A DNA stretch of 64,000 nucleotides, from positions 35,026,768 through 35,090,767 of the forward strand of contig CM034607.1 of the NCBI GenBank assembly GCA_020091685.1, read 5' to 3'. The notes under the pieces were generated by a model. It did not search any database. It had not been told where the DNA came from and worked only from the letters and a program-made list of their open reading frames with translations. Each line of letters opens with the position of its first letter. The first letter of the stretch is position 1. A program made the translations under genes and the position numbers. Source of the DNA: Lutjanus erythropterus. Lineage: Eukaryota > Chordata > Actinopteri > Lutjaniformes > Lutjanidae. Below are positions 35,701 through 52,093 of the stretch, one piece after another.

Positions 35701-38700
35701 TTCTGAAGGATGAACTCTCGGATCTTTGACACCGCCTGAAGTCAGACACAAATATTAATTAAATTAAATTAATTAAATTAATTAAATGTTCCACAAGTGT
35801 CATGGAAAAAGAGGAAAGCAGAGACTTTTACAAGAAACAAGGCAAACAAAAATTGAAGGAGGGAGGAAAAGTGTCTTGAATGTCACCTTGAGTTTGAGGC
35901 GGTCGACGATGTCCTGGATGTCAGAACAGGCCAGCGTCTCTCTGAAGCTCAGCTCTTTGGCGAAGTTGATCTTGTTATTGAGTTCATGGAGCTGCTCCAG
36001 AAACTCCTGCTCCGTCACGGGACTGTCCAGGATGGTGCTGCGACGACAGACAAACACTCTGCTCCGTCACACGAACTACAGCACATCTAACCGCCACAAC
36101 TCTGTCTGTCCCCAACACTTACGAGATCATGGCTCCGGGCACCACCAGCTCGTCCACCAGCTGGCTGAGGTGGCTGCGTACCGCCTGTCGGTTCTTCAGC
36201 CGGACGTTCATGCTGACCGACTGCTGCTGCAGAGTCTGGATCTCACTGCTGATGGAGGACAGGTCGCTCTGGAAGCCGCTCAGCATGCCCTCCATCCGCT
36301 GAAAGACCAGGCAGAAAACAGCTGTCAAGTTCAGGAAACATTTTAAAATTTCCTCCAGGATTATTAAAGCTCTTTTTAATCTTACTAGAAGGAAAAGCAC
36401 GGAGCTCTGTGCTTTTGTAAATCTGTGTGTTCATTTATGAGCCTGAAAGTTTCAGTAAATCTTTTAAGGGGAAACAAGAACCAGGCAGCCTGAAAACCAC
36501 AAAGTAAAGATAGAAAAGACAAAAAAAGAGATACAGTGGCATGGATTTGCAGAATCATGCTTCACTTTGTATCTAGTTTTAAGAACAGCTGACAAGTTCA
36601 GGCATTTTGGAAAGAGCGAGTTAATAATCAGAATCATCTAAACATGCACTGATTGGTCCATTATCTGACCAGGCTGGAACATTTTTTAAGGGCTTTTAAT
36701 ATCTACATGTATGTAGATATTAGTCTTATGTTGTGTAATGGAGGTTTAATCTGTGTGGCTGATAATAATACAGGTCATTTCTCTGGGACCTGTCAGTACG
36801 AGCAGTTACAAAGTGCTTTACAAGGCAGACATAAAAAGAACAAAGGAGCATGAGACAGTACAGGGATCTCTCTGCTTCAACTTCATCACCACTCAAGAAT
36901 GTTTCAGCTAGAACTATATGAGCGTAGTCCACAGACTACAGGTAGTCTGTAGGTGAATCTAACAGGATGTAAATGTTTCTGTCACTTCCTGTATATTCTC
37001 TGCAGGCAGCTGGAAACTGTCCAACCTGAGTGCAGCTGTTTGTCACCACTTCCTGCTGCAGCTGCATGCGCTTGTCTTTTCAGGCGAGAAGGATTTCATC
37101 TTGAACAAACCTAAAGTCTGACTCACGCTGAACTCATCCTGCAGTGGACTGTGGGATCAGGATTAAAGCCTCTCATCTTACCTCCAGTATGGAGTCGCAG
37201 GCGGTGATCTGGTTGTGCAGCAGAGCGATGTTCTGACTCTCTTTAATGTCTGACGGATGAACAGTCAGGAAAACAACAACAGATCATCTGTGTTTACTTT
37301 TAACCCCCTCCTAAAACAATTAATAAAAAAACTTACTGTAAATTTTTAAAAGGAAGGATACAGTCTTTGATGGAGGCCTGTTCGATCCTCTGCAGCTCTG
37401 ACTCCACCTGTTTGGAGTACTGACGGAGGTCAACGCCCTGAAAACAGATGGAGGAGAGACCACCGTCACCACATTTATAATACAGACACTGAGCTGTGAG
37501 GACCTGAGGAGAACAGGCTCAGTACAGCCTCAAAGTCAACACCAGCTTTCAATAATTAGAGTGGCAACAATTAATTGAAGATGTAATGATTATTCAATAA
37601 ATTACCAACTATTTTCAGAATCGATTTATCGGTTTGATAAATTTTTTAAGTGCAGATTGTCTGATTTCAGCTTCTAAAATATGAATATGTTTTTTTTACT
37701 CCTCTATGAGTTATGGACAAAACAAGACAATGGATGAAAGAAAGCAACTGACAGATTAATTGACAATGAAAATAATCATTAGTTGCTCACCGTTTTGAGC
37801 GCCTCCTTCACGAGGTCATCTTCCAGATTGGCCTGGATGTGAACTGTAGGAGACAGAGAGGAATAGCGTTCATGACAAATTTAACATCCAACAGGTGGTC
37901 TTTACCTGGCAGCAGCTTCTCTTTAACACTGAGGGAACCGTGACTGAGGACTGAGCAGTTTCCTCCATGCAGGAGCTTTTATGAGATCTGGATATAGTAT
38001 ATAAATACAGGGAGCTGCTGCAGGTTGTAAAAACTTCAAAAATGTGATATTCTTTCAATATCTGCATGTGGCAAATAAAAATCTTTGCTATGGTAAATTC
38101 CTGGTCACAGTATTTTGCTGTATTGATGATCTGTAAACACACACTTATTAAACATTAATACTGAAAGTGTCAGCTCCATTCGCCTGTGCTGTTCTCCTTT
38201 GTATCCTGTCAACATGAGACTGTGTAATGATAAATGTCGCCTTACTGTCCACTTCATCCAAGATAAACTCATCAGTAGTGAGGTCCAGTTCTCCCAGGTT
38301 GAGGTTGGTGATGTCTCCATCAGTCTTCTAGCAAAAAAAACAAAAAAAAACAAACGGGCACAATTCTTTATTTCAACTAGTCTATCTATCTTCCTTTAAC
38401 ATGTGAGTAAAGCATGTTCAGGATTGCAACTAATGATTATTGTCATGATCGACTGATTCATCAATTAAATGCTGTAAACTGATTCAAGCAAAAGCAAAAA
38501 TTGATTATTTAATATTTCAAATACATCACTATTATGATAAAAACAAAGAATGGTTCTGACTCTTCAATGCTTCAGTTTGCTACTTTTGCCAATAAAATTT
38601 CACAAACATACATTAACTTTTATCGAGCATTTTCCTTAAGAATTTAAATTAAATGCTTTGATGTAATCTGTCAAATCATGTAGTATAGCCCATATTTACC

Positions 38701-39380
38701 GACTCCAATTTTATAAATATGCCTTAGTAATATAATCAGCTAATTCTTTATTGGCCTGATATTTGTCATCCCAAATCTTCAAGTGTCTTGTCAAACTCCG
38801 GTCCGAAAGATATGCAGGTTACACTGACACATAAGAGAGTGTTCAATATGTTCGCTTGATGAATGACTTGATGAATAATTATTAAAATTGTTGTTGACTA
38901 AAATGATAACTGATTAAACACCTAATAATTTCAACACTGTTGACGTTATACTTTGTTGTCTCGGGCTGCATTCAGGAAATCCTGGAGCTGCTCAGTGTTT
39001 TGATAGGACGCTAACAGCTACATTAGCTTCAAGGAACAGTAATACACCTTGTCACAACACACAGGTAACCTAGGCATGATTTTGTTCACTATCATAACTT
39101 TGTAATTCATTTAATAGCTGTTCATCTTGCCAGATACACTTCAGTTGGAAAAATGTAACGTTCAGTTGTGGTATCCTCTGGATAAGAATGCTAACAGAAC
39201 ACAGGAATGCTAGAGCGCATAAACCGGTACATGATTTAGTTTTAAGCAGCAACTGATTGAAATAAATAGAGAATCAAATGTCACCTCGTCTTGTAAATAC
39301 GCCATGGCGACTTCAGTCGGGTTTCCAGCTGTGTTTACATCGGCACCAGCTCCAACAGCAGAAGCAGCTACCTCCGCCAT
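26690..39380 (-). CDS. vps52: VPS52, subunit of the GARP/EARP tethering complexes (20 exons, 724 aa)
   Basis: Twenty exons join in phase on the minus strand: 39380-39285, 38327-38246, 37843-37791, 37437-37362, 37249-37182, 36298-36123, 36037-35887, 35735-35635, 35350-35218, 34815-34758, 33826-33693, 33281-33126, 32977-32859, 32713-32590, 32399-32304, 31451-31344, 31260-31195, 30837-30726, 28112-27994 and 26836-26690. The product has 724 residues, close to the human 723. Diagnostic stretches are LDLTTDEFILDEVDIHIQAN, DLMGVEDTAKKGFFSKPSL, YAEFSSAIVSINQTFPNER and the C-terminal HHLMVEVKKHKPNF. VPS52 pairs with VPS51, VPS53 and VPS54 (GARP) or VPS50 (EARP) to tether endosome-derived vesicles at the trans-Golgi network or recycling endosomes; the N-terminal third is coiled-coil. 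Two introns carry U12-type signals (listed separately). The gene shares a divergent promoter with RPS18. Confidence 0.97.
27961..27992 (-). repeat. 16-bp tandem duplication spanning the 5' splice site of VPS52 exon 19
   Basis: The 16-base unit cctgtctgccgtctca occurs at 27961-27976 and again at 27977-27992, directly after the exon end at 27994. Each copy supplies a GTGAGA donor on the minus strand. Confidence 0.9.
28119..28178. repeat. (CA)n microsatellite in a VPS52 intron
   Basis: An uninterrupted CA run of about 30 units. On the minus strand it forms the TG-rich tract immediately before the acceptor of exon 19 (exon start 28112). Confidence 0.95.
32250..32757. repeat. cluster of four CA/TG microsatellites around two VPS52 exons
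   Basis: TG runs at about 32252-32300 and 32520-32579 and CA runs at 32413-32484 and about 32717-32757 alternate with exons 32304-32399 and 32590-32713. The 190-base intron between those exons is mostly CA run plus TG run in inverted orientation. Confidence 0.95.
33827..34757 (-). other. U12-type AT-AG intron of VPS52
   Basis: On the minus strand the intron begins ATATCCTT (34757 down), the exact AT-class consensus of U12-dependent introns, after exon end GCCAAGAAAG. It ends at a gctgcag acceptor. Thirteen bases before its end, TCCTTGAC (33846-33839) matches the U12 branch site TTCCTTRAC closely. Joining G|GT restores AKKGFFSKPSL in frame. No GT donor gives a continuous frame here. Confidence 0.85.
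37250..37361 (-). other. U12-type GT-AG intron of VPS52
   Basis: The donor reads GTATCCTT (37361 down), the GT-class U12 consensus. TTTCCTGAC (37272-37264) sits about 15 bases before the acceptor, a 7 of 9 match to the U12 branch site. At 112 bases the intron is short. The junction gives SIKDYIKESQN in frame. Confidence 0.7.
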
Positions 39381-39700
39381 GATTGCGGCCAATTTACGCT
39401 GACGTAAAAAAATACAAATGTAACGTTCCGCCTCGTCGACGCTGAAGACGAAAAGCCGTCCTTACGTCAATGAAAAGCACAATATGTTAATGCCGTCATA
39501 TATTGTGTGGTGCGAATGACATGAACAACATCAGTTAACATTTAATTCACCAGAAAACGTTAACGTAGCTACATATTTGTTTGTTTCATTTAACTTTCTT
39601 GACGGACATATTAGAGACGGACTGACTTCCGCTCGCCGGTAGGGTCAAACTCTCGCGAGATTCGTTGCGGCTTCCTCTTCGCACGGAACCTACTTCCAAG
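39381..39700. promoter_or_regulatory. divergent VPS52 / RPS18 promoter
   Basis: Only 320 bases separate the two start codons. TCTCGCGAGA at 39651-39660 is the exact palindrome known as a BANP-bound activator of unmethylated CpG-island promoters. Just after it, cttcctcttc at 39671-39680 is a pyrimidine tract fitting the 5'-TOP start of ribosomal-protein mRNAs. No TATA box is evident near either start. Confidence 0.75.
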
Positions 39701-44274
<4,574 letters not shown>

Positions 44275-44297
44275 ACTCCCCTGCTTCCCTTTGTTTC

Positions 44298-44303
44298 AAT
44301 AAA
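44298..44303 (+). promoter_or_regulatory. RPS18 polyadenylation signal
   Basis: AATAAA lies 24 bases after the stop codon, giving the very short 3' UTR typical of ribosomal-protein genes. Confidence 0.9.
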
Positions 44304-44374
44304 CTGTCACATTTGACAAAGTCTGTCTGTCCTGGTCTGTTTCACGTGTTGATTTTGGATTCACTTCTTTAAAA

Positions 44375-44571
44375 CAGTGTTTCCCAACTCTGGTCCTCAG
44401 GTACCACTGCCCCTGCATGTCTAACACACCTGATTCAAATGATCAGTTTGTGATCAGGCTTCTGCAGAGGCTTGATGATGAGCTGATCATTTGAATCAGG
44501 TGTGTTGGAGCAGGGAAACATCTAAAACATGCAGGACAGGGGTCCCTGAGGACCAGTGTTGAGAAACACAG
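44375..44571. mobile_element. hAT-type MITE (about 197 bp)
   Basis: The ends are imperfect inverted repeats: CAGTGTTTCCCAACTCTGGT at the left, and at the right the reverse complement of CTGTGTTTCTCAACACTGGT. An inner pair, acacacctgattcaaatgat and its complement, completes a near full-length palindrome. The terminal sequence is typical of small hAT-derived elements in fish. Flanking eight-base duplications are too degenerate to call. Confidence 0.8.
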
Positions 44572-47500
44572 GTTCAAAGTTGGGGTGAAGCTTCTGTGTC
44601 TTTGGTTTCGTGGGAAAGGAGCTGCTGCTGAACTCTGTTTTTAGACTGAATTTGGTTCTTTTACTTGCACTGATTTTTTTTTTTAGCTCTTAGATTCCAT
44701 TGCACCACCAACAATTGATCACCCACAAGTTGCTTACTTGATGTCATGACTTCCTCCCTCAACGTTAGCCGCTGAAGCTACAATACCTATTTGTTTTTTT
44801 TATTGGGATGAGGTCACAGAACATCAGGTTCTACTTGTTCTTTCTCTTCACGGCTGTTAAAAGCAACAGGAGTCACTGGACAAAACTTCAGATAAGATAA
44901 TATTAAAAAGGGCTGTCAGGTTGGTGCTGATGTTTATTGGGTGAGATGAGATTTAGTTCACTGAGTGGCTTCACACAAAAATAAACTGCAAGAAACAAAC
45001 TTTTACTGCTTAAATTGACAAACTACGTATAATTCGTGGCACAGGTCAAACAAAACATAATTTGTCTTTAGCTGCAGATCACAGAGGAAACTGGTCTGCA
45101 GCAGTTTAGTACCAGTGTTCAGGTTTAGCAGTGAATATTCTGTGTCCAGTGACAAAAACTAATTGAGTCTGTCAGTGGCATAAACCAGCACTTTTGGTGG
45201 TGAAAAAATACTGGAATCGCACAGATTTGCACTGGACTGTTTTTAAAAAAAAAACAATCACTTCATATTTTCAAATTTGGGCGTCCTACATAGAAACATT
45301 AATCATTAAAAGTCAAGAAAATAATGAGATAAATACTAACTATTCATCTGTTACCTGTGTGACATTTTACAGCTGTTTCCATTTAAAACAAATCACACCA
45401 GACATGAAATGTCTTTTTAGTTTATTGTGCTGCATTGCTGACAGATAATGTAATTATTTAAACAACAGGAGAAAAAGGAAATATTGCATTATTCTTAAAT
45501 ATTCCATAAAAACTGAGGTAAGGTAGGAAAACATGGCTGCAGGAAATATAAAGTGCATAAAGACAGAAGTGGAGCAAATAGTCGAAACGGTAAAGAACTC
45601 GGGTTGAACCCGCGTCGGGTTTATGGCTTTTTGAGAAAAGAGAAATACCAACTGGGAGCTAATTTCTGCCAAGGTGATGAAGAGAAAAAGATTTCTAACG
45701 AGAAACGTTCTCGAAACAATGAAGCGACAGTGAATTTCTCCCGTGTTTTATCTTAGTATCTCAAAATAATTAAGTTTTGCAAAATGACATTTCTATCAAA
45801 GTAATGACTTTCTTATCTTTAATTGACTCAGTCAAAACTAAGTGGAATTATTTAGCGATACTGGGTCACTAACAACTCATCATTTCGATGAAGTTACTAA
45901 GAATTATAATGACTTACAGGATCATTCTTTGTCATCACATTGGAGGAAACTGGACTTCCATATGAACTAAAACTGGTTTGTGTGTTTAAAGAAGAAACGA
46001 GAGGTACTTGGATGTTAAAGCTACATGTTTAAGAGACAGAATTGTCTTTATCTTAATAAAATATAGCAGACAAGTTAAAGATACCTGCACATGTTTGTAG
46101 CTCTAAAATTACACATTAAAGGAAACAAATTCTCTTTTCTTAATGAGACTTTTTGAAAAAATACCCAACTTGCCTGACATCCCTTAAAACAAACTGAAAT
46201 ATTGCTCCTAAAATATGTAGTCTTGCCCCAGTGCATGCTGGGATAAGTTCCAGGCCCTCAGACCTGAACAGAAGAAGCAGTTTAGAAAATGGATGTTGCA
46301 TTTGCAGAAACTGGAATGACTGTGTGTCTTTAAGCTTCTGTGCTGTGAAGCATGTTACAGCTGCTTGTCTTCATTCAGACAATTTCTTAAGATAAATTCT
46401 GTGAGGAAGAAGAAAAGCTAAACCAGCGATAGAGGAGGTCCAGCTGACAGCGCAGACATAATGCACAATTATTTATTTTTAGCTCTGAGCTGTAACCACA
46501 CTGATCCCGTCACCAAGCGAGCAGCAAAACAGCTTCAGTCCTGTTCTTAGAAATTAAATTATACAAAGATTTTCAGTAAATTCAGATCAAAAATCACAGA
46601 AAGAAACTTTCTTTCATTCTGAATTGGGCAACCAAAGACTGATTGATTGTTCTGATTGATCATTTCTGTCTGAAATGAAAGAGGACAGCTGAAGTCATGA
46701 AGCAGCAGCAGATCAGTGACAGATTTCTGCAGTTAAATTTTGCAAAGTTAAATGTCAGTCAAACATTTTGTACAGAGAAACTGCTCAGATTATTTTAGTC
46801 TTTTTTACTTTTTCTTCAGCAAGATGTTTATGGAAGCCAGGAAGGGGAAAAATAAAAATGTCAGAAATGACAAAAATAGTAAATTGTTAGACAGAATAAC
46901 TGAGTGGAAATGATGACAGACTAAAGAATAAGAACAAAAACCAGGACACCCTGATGAAGGTTCTTAGCTGAAACTCTGTGGATTCTTTTCAACTTTATAC
47001 AAACTTTTTTTTTTCTCACAATGGAGACAAACTTATTTGTTCTTTTTGCTTCGTCTCTGATCATTCTCACACAGAACGTCTGTCCTTCCCGGACTGTGGA
47101 CACGCAGCGCTCCTCTCTTCATTGATTTTGTTTATTTAATCATTTTTTCTAATCTCAAAATTTTGCCAATTTAGATTCTATTTGAAAATTCTAACTTGAA
47201 AGGTTTAAATTTTGACTTACAAACTACAGAAGCCAAGAACAGCTGTACTTTTTTAAAATGCTGTTATGTCACAATAAAAAGGTTAATTGATCTTGTTTTC
47301 TTGAGAAAAGGAGCTTCATCTCCATAACAGAGGGGATAACGACTGATCGTCATTAAGAATTTGATTGGTGAAGTAAAATTTAATCAATCGATCAAAAAAA
47401 TATCAGATATTTATGTTGAGTCATTGTGAGGATGCTCTGCATGTTATCTGATATTCAAGTATGTATTTTAACATGTCAGCTTTTATGACGGTCAGCACAC

Positions 47501-48657
47501 GCTGTGGAAATAAAGCTTCGATTGAGAACGAAATAAACTTGTTTTGAGCAAAATTTAATTAATTGATTGTTAACGTTACCAATGATCGTTCAGGAAACTG
47601 CTCAGAATTTGCAAGAAGATAATTAATTTATGATCTCAAGTTAACAGCATTAAAAAAATTATTCCAAATACAGCCGTTCTCAGCCTCCGTAACAACGTCG
47701 ATATTTCGACCGGGTTGTTAATCATTAATCATCAGGTGCCATCGAGTGTTTAGCTGATTAAAAATGTATTAATCAACAATGACTCTGGTTGAGAAATGGC
47801 TGTAATTGTACCTCATGTGACACTTTTAACAGACGGAGACATCTGTTGAACAAGGAAACTTAAAAAAAAAAAAAAAGAAGGGAAATTGTAAAGAAAAAAT
47901 GGTCTCATTAATTATTTCTCAGTTGGCAACGTTTTCATCTATCAGTTAAGCAAAATTTGAATATTTTATTCATTCATTAATATGAATATTTTTCATCATT
48001 TCTAATTTTTCCTGGCTGTAAAGGGCTTCCATACGTACTGCCTGAATAAGTTTGCTCATTTTCTGTGTTGTAGAAGTTTTGTCACAGGAGGAATAAATAA
48101 AACTTCAGCATCAGAACTAAAAAGTCTCAATTATCCAGATCCAGAGAAGTTGGAGCTGAAGTTAACATGACTTTGCACAGTTTTGTCTTTTTAAACGTGT
48201 GCAGCTGTTGAACATTTGTGAGTAATAAACAGAATCAAACTGATGGAAAACAGAAGCTGACGAGCTGCAGATGCTTCATATCAGAATAAAGATTGATCCC
48301 ACTTTGTATCTCCGGGTCCATCGACCACAGGGACAGTTTATAATCCCAAATCCTCCTCAGGACTTCAGCCAGTGACCAGTGAACTGTCTGACAGTTTTCC
48401 TCAAAGCTGTCAAGCAGACAAAAGCACAGATTTACCAGCTGCTCTCCTGTGGTTTGTTCTCCGTCTCCTCCCTGCTGCTGCTCGTCTTTTTCTTTACACA
48501 CATTCCAGATCAAACAGGCCAGTTTTTACAGATGAAAACAATAAGATGTTTTAATGCCAGGGAAGTTTTGAACGAAGATAGACTGATGATTATCTGTCAA
48601 ACTGACTGAAGACGATGTGTTTAAGCGATGGGAGGAGGGCTGGGAGAGGAGAGCAGC
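44572..48657. other. RPS18-RING1 intergenic region
   Basis: The two genes converge here. The DNA is AT-rich and I saw no domain-bearing frame. The right-hand end should contain the RING1 3' UTR. Confidence 0.4.
46221..46296. repeat. fragment of a retroelement 3' tail
   Basis: Contains cagtgcatgctgggataagt followed by a cctgaacagaagaagcagtt-like block and agaaaatggatg. This arrangement ends many dispersed teleost repeats. The body of the element is missing. Confidence 0.5.
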
Positions 48658-51600
48658 TCATGCCTCCCTCTGTGGAGGAGGAGGAGGAGGAGGAGGAGGA
48701 GGTGGAGGAGGAGACTTCTGCTGTGGTGGCTGCTGCTGCTGCTGCTGTTGTTGTTGTTGTTGTTGTTGTTGGTCCTTGGTGGGAGCGTAGTAAAGCTCCA
48801 GAGGCTTCCTGACCTTCCAGTACTTCTCGTTCACCAGCTCCAGAGTCAGAGAGCCGTTCAGCGTCTGAGAGGGAGGAGAGAAAGAGGTGGGTGGAGGAAC
48901 AGATGGTGTAGAAGCCCTGATAAGCTGCAGTGTTCATTAAAGGTCAGTTCAACCAATTCACAAAAAAACTTTCAGACCAAGTTTCAGCTCATCAGCTGGG
49001 AAGATTTGGGGGTTTTTTTTGTACCAGTTTTCAAGCAGTCTGGTTTGTTGCAAATGACGGACAGATGTATTTATCATACAGGATACTTGGTTATATTAAC
49101 ATTCTGGGTTTTCATACCAAAATACTTAATCCTGTGCACAACAACTAAATATACTAATATAAAATAATCAACAATGAAAATAATCATTAGTTGCTGCAGC
49201 ATGTATGTATTTCTGAAGGAATGCGTGTTGAAAGAAAAGAATATCTTGTTCAACAGTATTTCTCTCTTAGCAAGTTATCAGGTGACATTTATGATCAGTG
49301 ACATGACAAAGCCAGTTTTCACCACATTCTCTGTGGCGTCTGATGAAAACAAAGAGTTTGTGTCTGATGCACGGCTAAATAATGTACATAAAGCTGTATG
49401 AAAATGTGTCAGTAATGGAAACAATAGAGTCAGTTTTCAAAAACATTGCACTTTTTTGCAGTACATGAACACTGAAGTGGCCTGAATCAATCTGAGTTTG
49501 AGACCAGTGTTTAACAGCTTGAATCAAATAAATGTTAGTAAAGTTCAAACCTTAAGATCAGACTCTCTTTTTCTGTAAATGTTTAGTTGTCTTGTCTGTT
49601 TCTGTCAGTGATCCATTAAAGGAACAGTCTGACATGTTGGGAAATAAACATTCTCTCTCTCCTGCTGAGAGTAAGAAGAGGAGATCGAGATCACTCTGAT
49701 ATTTGACTGTTAAATATGAAGTTTTTACCAAAATATCAAACCACTGTTTATATGAACCTAATATGAAAGAGCCAATCACATCATAAAGTGCATCAGACCC
49801 ATTTTTAAGTTCCTGTGTTGCAGCGTTGGTGTGATTACTCACAGAGAACTGTCCTCCTCTCGTCATGATGTAGATGGTGTATTGTTTCTCACTGATGTTG
49901 CTCAGACTCGACCCTTCTCCACCTCCTGCTGTTCCATCTGTCTCTCCTCCTCCTCCTCCTCCTGCTGCTGCTGCTGTGGGTGCTTCTCCCTCTTCTTTTC
50001 CTCTGTCCTCTGTCTCTCTGTTGGTCTGTCCGTCCTCCAGAGCGATGCGCAGAGCGAGGTATTTAGACAGATGGTCCACTGTGGCGTTCGCTGTCGTCTT
50101 CACGTATCTGCAAAGAAAGAACATTTTGATAAGAAACGGACAATCCACCCCTAATTTTAGTCTAGATTACGCACTCTGGATACAAAAAAGGTAACTGTAT
50201 TTCATTACAGTTACAGATACATTTAATGAAAATGGAAATTATTATATAGAAGAAATATAAATCTGATTTAGACCAAATTCTAGTCAATGAAGACTAATTT
50301 TTCTAACGATACAGGAAAGTTTCAGGTCTCAAACAGTCCAGTCTCACCTGGTCTGGTTGTAGTCCTGGGCGTGGACCAGCTGTGGGTGTGGTCTGAACAC
50401 CAGCTCGATCTCAGAGCTCGGCCCCTCTTTGTGGCGTCTCAGTGGAGGGGTGGGGCTGCCGCTGTCCGCTTCGCCCCCGGAGCCGTCGTCAGACGCCCGC
50501 GGCCGCTTGCGGCTCGGCCCGGCCTCCGAGGGTGTCCGACCCGCTGGGTGAGGGGTGTGTGAGGGGGCAGAGTCATGGGACAGGTGTGAACGGGCGTCGC
50601 CGTTATCTTCCCCACCGCTGAAGGTGGTGTTGTCGCTCTCCTGAGTCGGCTTCTTCACCCGGTGGTTCCTGCAGGGTGGAGGTAAACACGTGACCAGAAG
50701 TCCGTCTTTAAGGGAAAATTCTGGGGACGCTCAGACAAGAACTGTATCACCAAACTAACATATAGCTCTTACTTTGTTGGAGTCGGTGACATCACTGTGA
50801 GATCACTGTGACATCACTGTGACATCACTGAAGCAGGAGAACTCAGCTTTCAATTTAATGCTTCAACTGACTACATTTACCATCAACACTGACTGGACAT
50901 CTTTGTGAAAAGTGCTGAATTTTCCCTTTAAAGGTAAAGGAGTCCTTGGAATAGACAGTAGACAAAAATCTCCCCGTCGTCTCCCCCTTTCCTCCCCCAC
51001 CTCTCGGACCTGTAGCGGGCCTGCTGCCGGAGTCCCTCCTCGATGCTGGAGCTCAGCGCCTCCTTGTTGTGCAGCCTGTTGAGTCGCTCCAGGACGCGGC
51101 GCTGGTGGGCCTCGTACTCGTCCCGGCTCGGGTAGATCTTCGAGATCAGCGCGTCGAAGTTTGCGTCTCGGCGCAGCGAGCGCCTGGAGACGAGCTTCTT
51201 CCTGCAGGTCGGACACTCTTTGTTCCTGGAGAGGGAGGAGATCTGGTATAGTTAAATCCAGCAAAGTACCAGAAGATAATAAGCCGCCATTGCTGCGGTG
51301 GCGTTTCCTACAGTGTGAGCGCGAATGAATTCTAGCCATCATCAGAAGTTTACATTTTTCTACTTTTACCTTTAGTTCGGCTGCTCCAACCGTTAACTAC
51401 TTACTATTACAGTAAAAATGTGCCTTTAAATCCACTAAATTACAATAAAACTAATAAATTAGTTTGACTTTGCTTATTAAAATACCAGAGGGGCAGGCAG
51501 ATAATCGGATGATCTTAACGCAAGATTTGCACCACATTGAGGCTGTAAAACCATAAAAGATTAATCAAATAAATAAATAAAATAATGATTGTTTGTTGCT

Positions 51601-51970
51601 GTGCTGTGCTCACCCTGATCGCAGCGCGGTGACGATGCAGTCGGAGCAGAAGCGGTGCAGACACTCTTTGGTCGTCATTGTGTTCTTCAGCATGTCCAGA
51701 CAGATGGGACACATCAGCTCGCTGTGCAGAGACCGAGGAGACACGGCCACCTCCGTCCCATCCATGATTGCCTCCTGAACACACACACAGTTTTACTGTC
51801 ACACATGTCCACATTCACTCTCGCAACTGGTGTGCATGGTGTTTACAGCTTTTACTCCATGTGAACCATGTTAGATCTAAAAAGTAACAACAATCAGTGC
51901 TTTTCTGCAAATAATAAACACAGTCAGTGTCAGTCTGTTAATTGTAATGACAGAATGAGCAATAAACAGC

Positions 51971-52012
<42 letters not shown>

Positions 52013-52093
52013 TACCTGAGGGCTCCTGTGGAGCTCGTACAGACTCAGCTCCCAGGTCTTACTGGGAGTCTGGATGTTTACTGGAGCTGCCAT
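48658..52093 (-). CDS. ring1: RING1, Polycomb PRC1 E3 ubiquitin ligase (6 coding exons, 415 aa)
   Basis: Minus-strand exons 52093-52016, 51774-51614, 51225-51010, 50668-50348, 50107-49843 and 48864-48658 join in phase. Residues 1-26 ([20 protein letters not shown]...) are the conserved RING1/RNF2 N-terminus. The C3HC4 RING finger spans Cys48 to Cys87 (CPIC, CLHRFC, CSDC, CPTC). A nuclear, basic and serine-rich linker follows ([11 protein letters not shown]), then the RAWUL ubiquitin-like domain from [10 protein letters not shown] (about 238) to ELYYAPTKD (378). PRC1 mono-ubiquitinates histone H2A through this RING paired with a PCGF protein, and the RAWUL binds CBX/RYBP. The oddity is the C-terminus: after PTKD the frame runs through 14 glutamines, PPQQKS, 13 prolines and QREA. 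A low-complexity Ala/Gly stretch also interrupts the RAWUL loop. Confidence 0.96.
51973..52009. repeat. (CA)n microsatellite beside RING1 exon 1
   Basis: A CA run sits in the intron just after the first coding exon's donor site at 52015. Confidence 0.9.

Noticed and set aside
45560-45650. tRNA-like word (gggttgaacccgcgtcgggt)
   Set aside because: No cloverleaf with acceptor and anticodon stems can be drawn around it.
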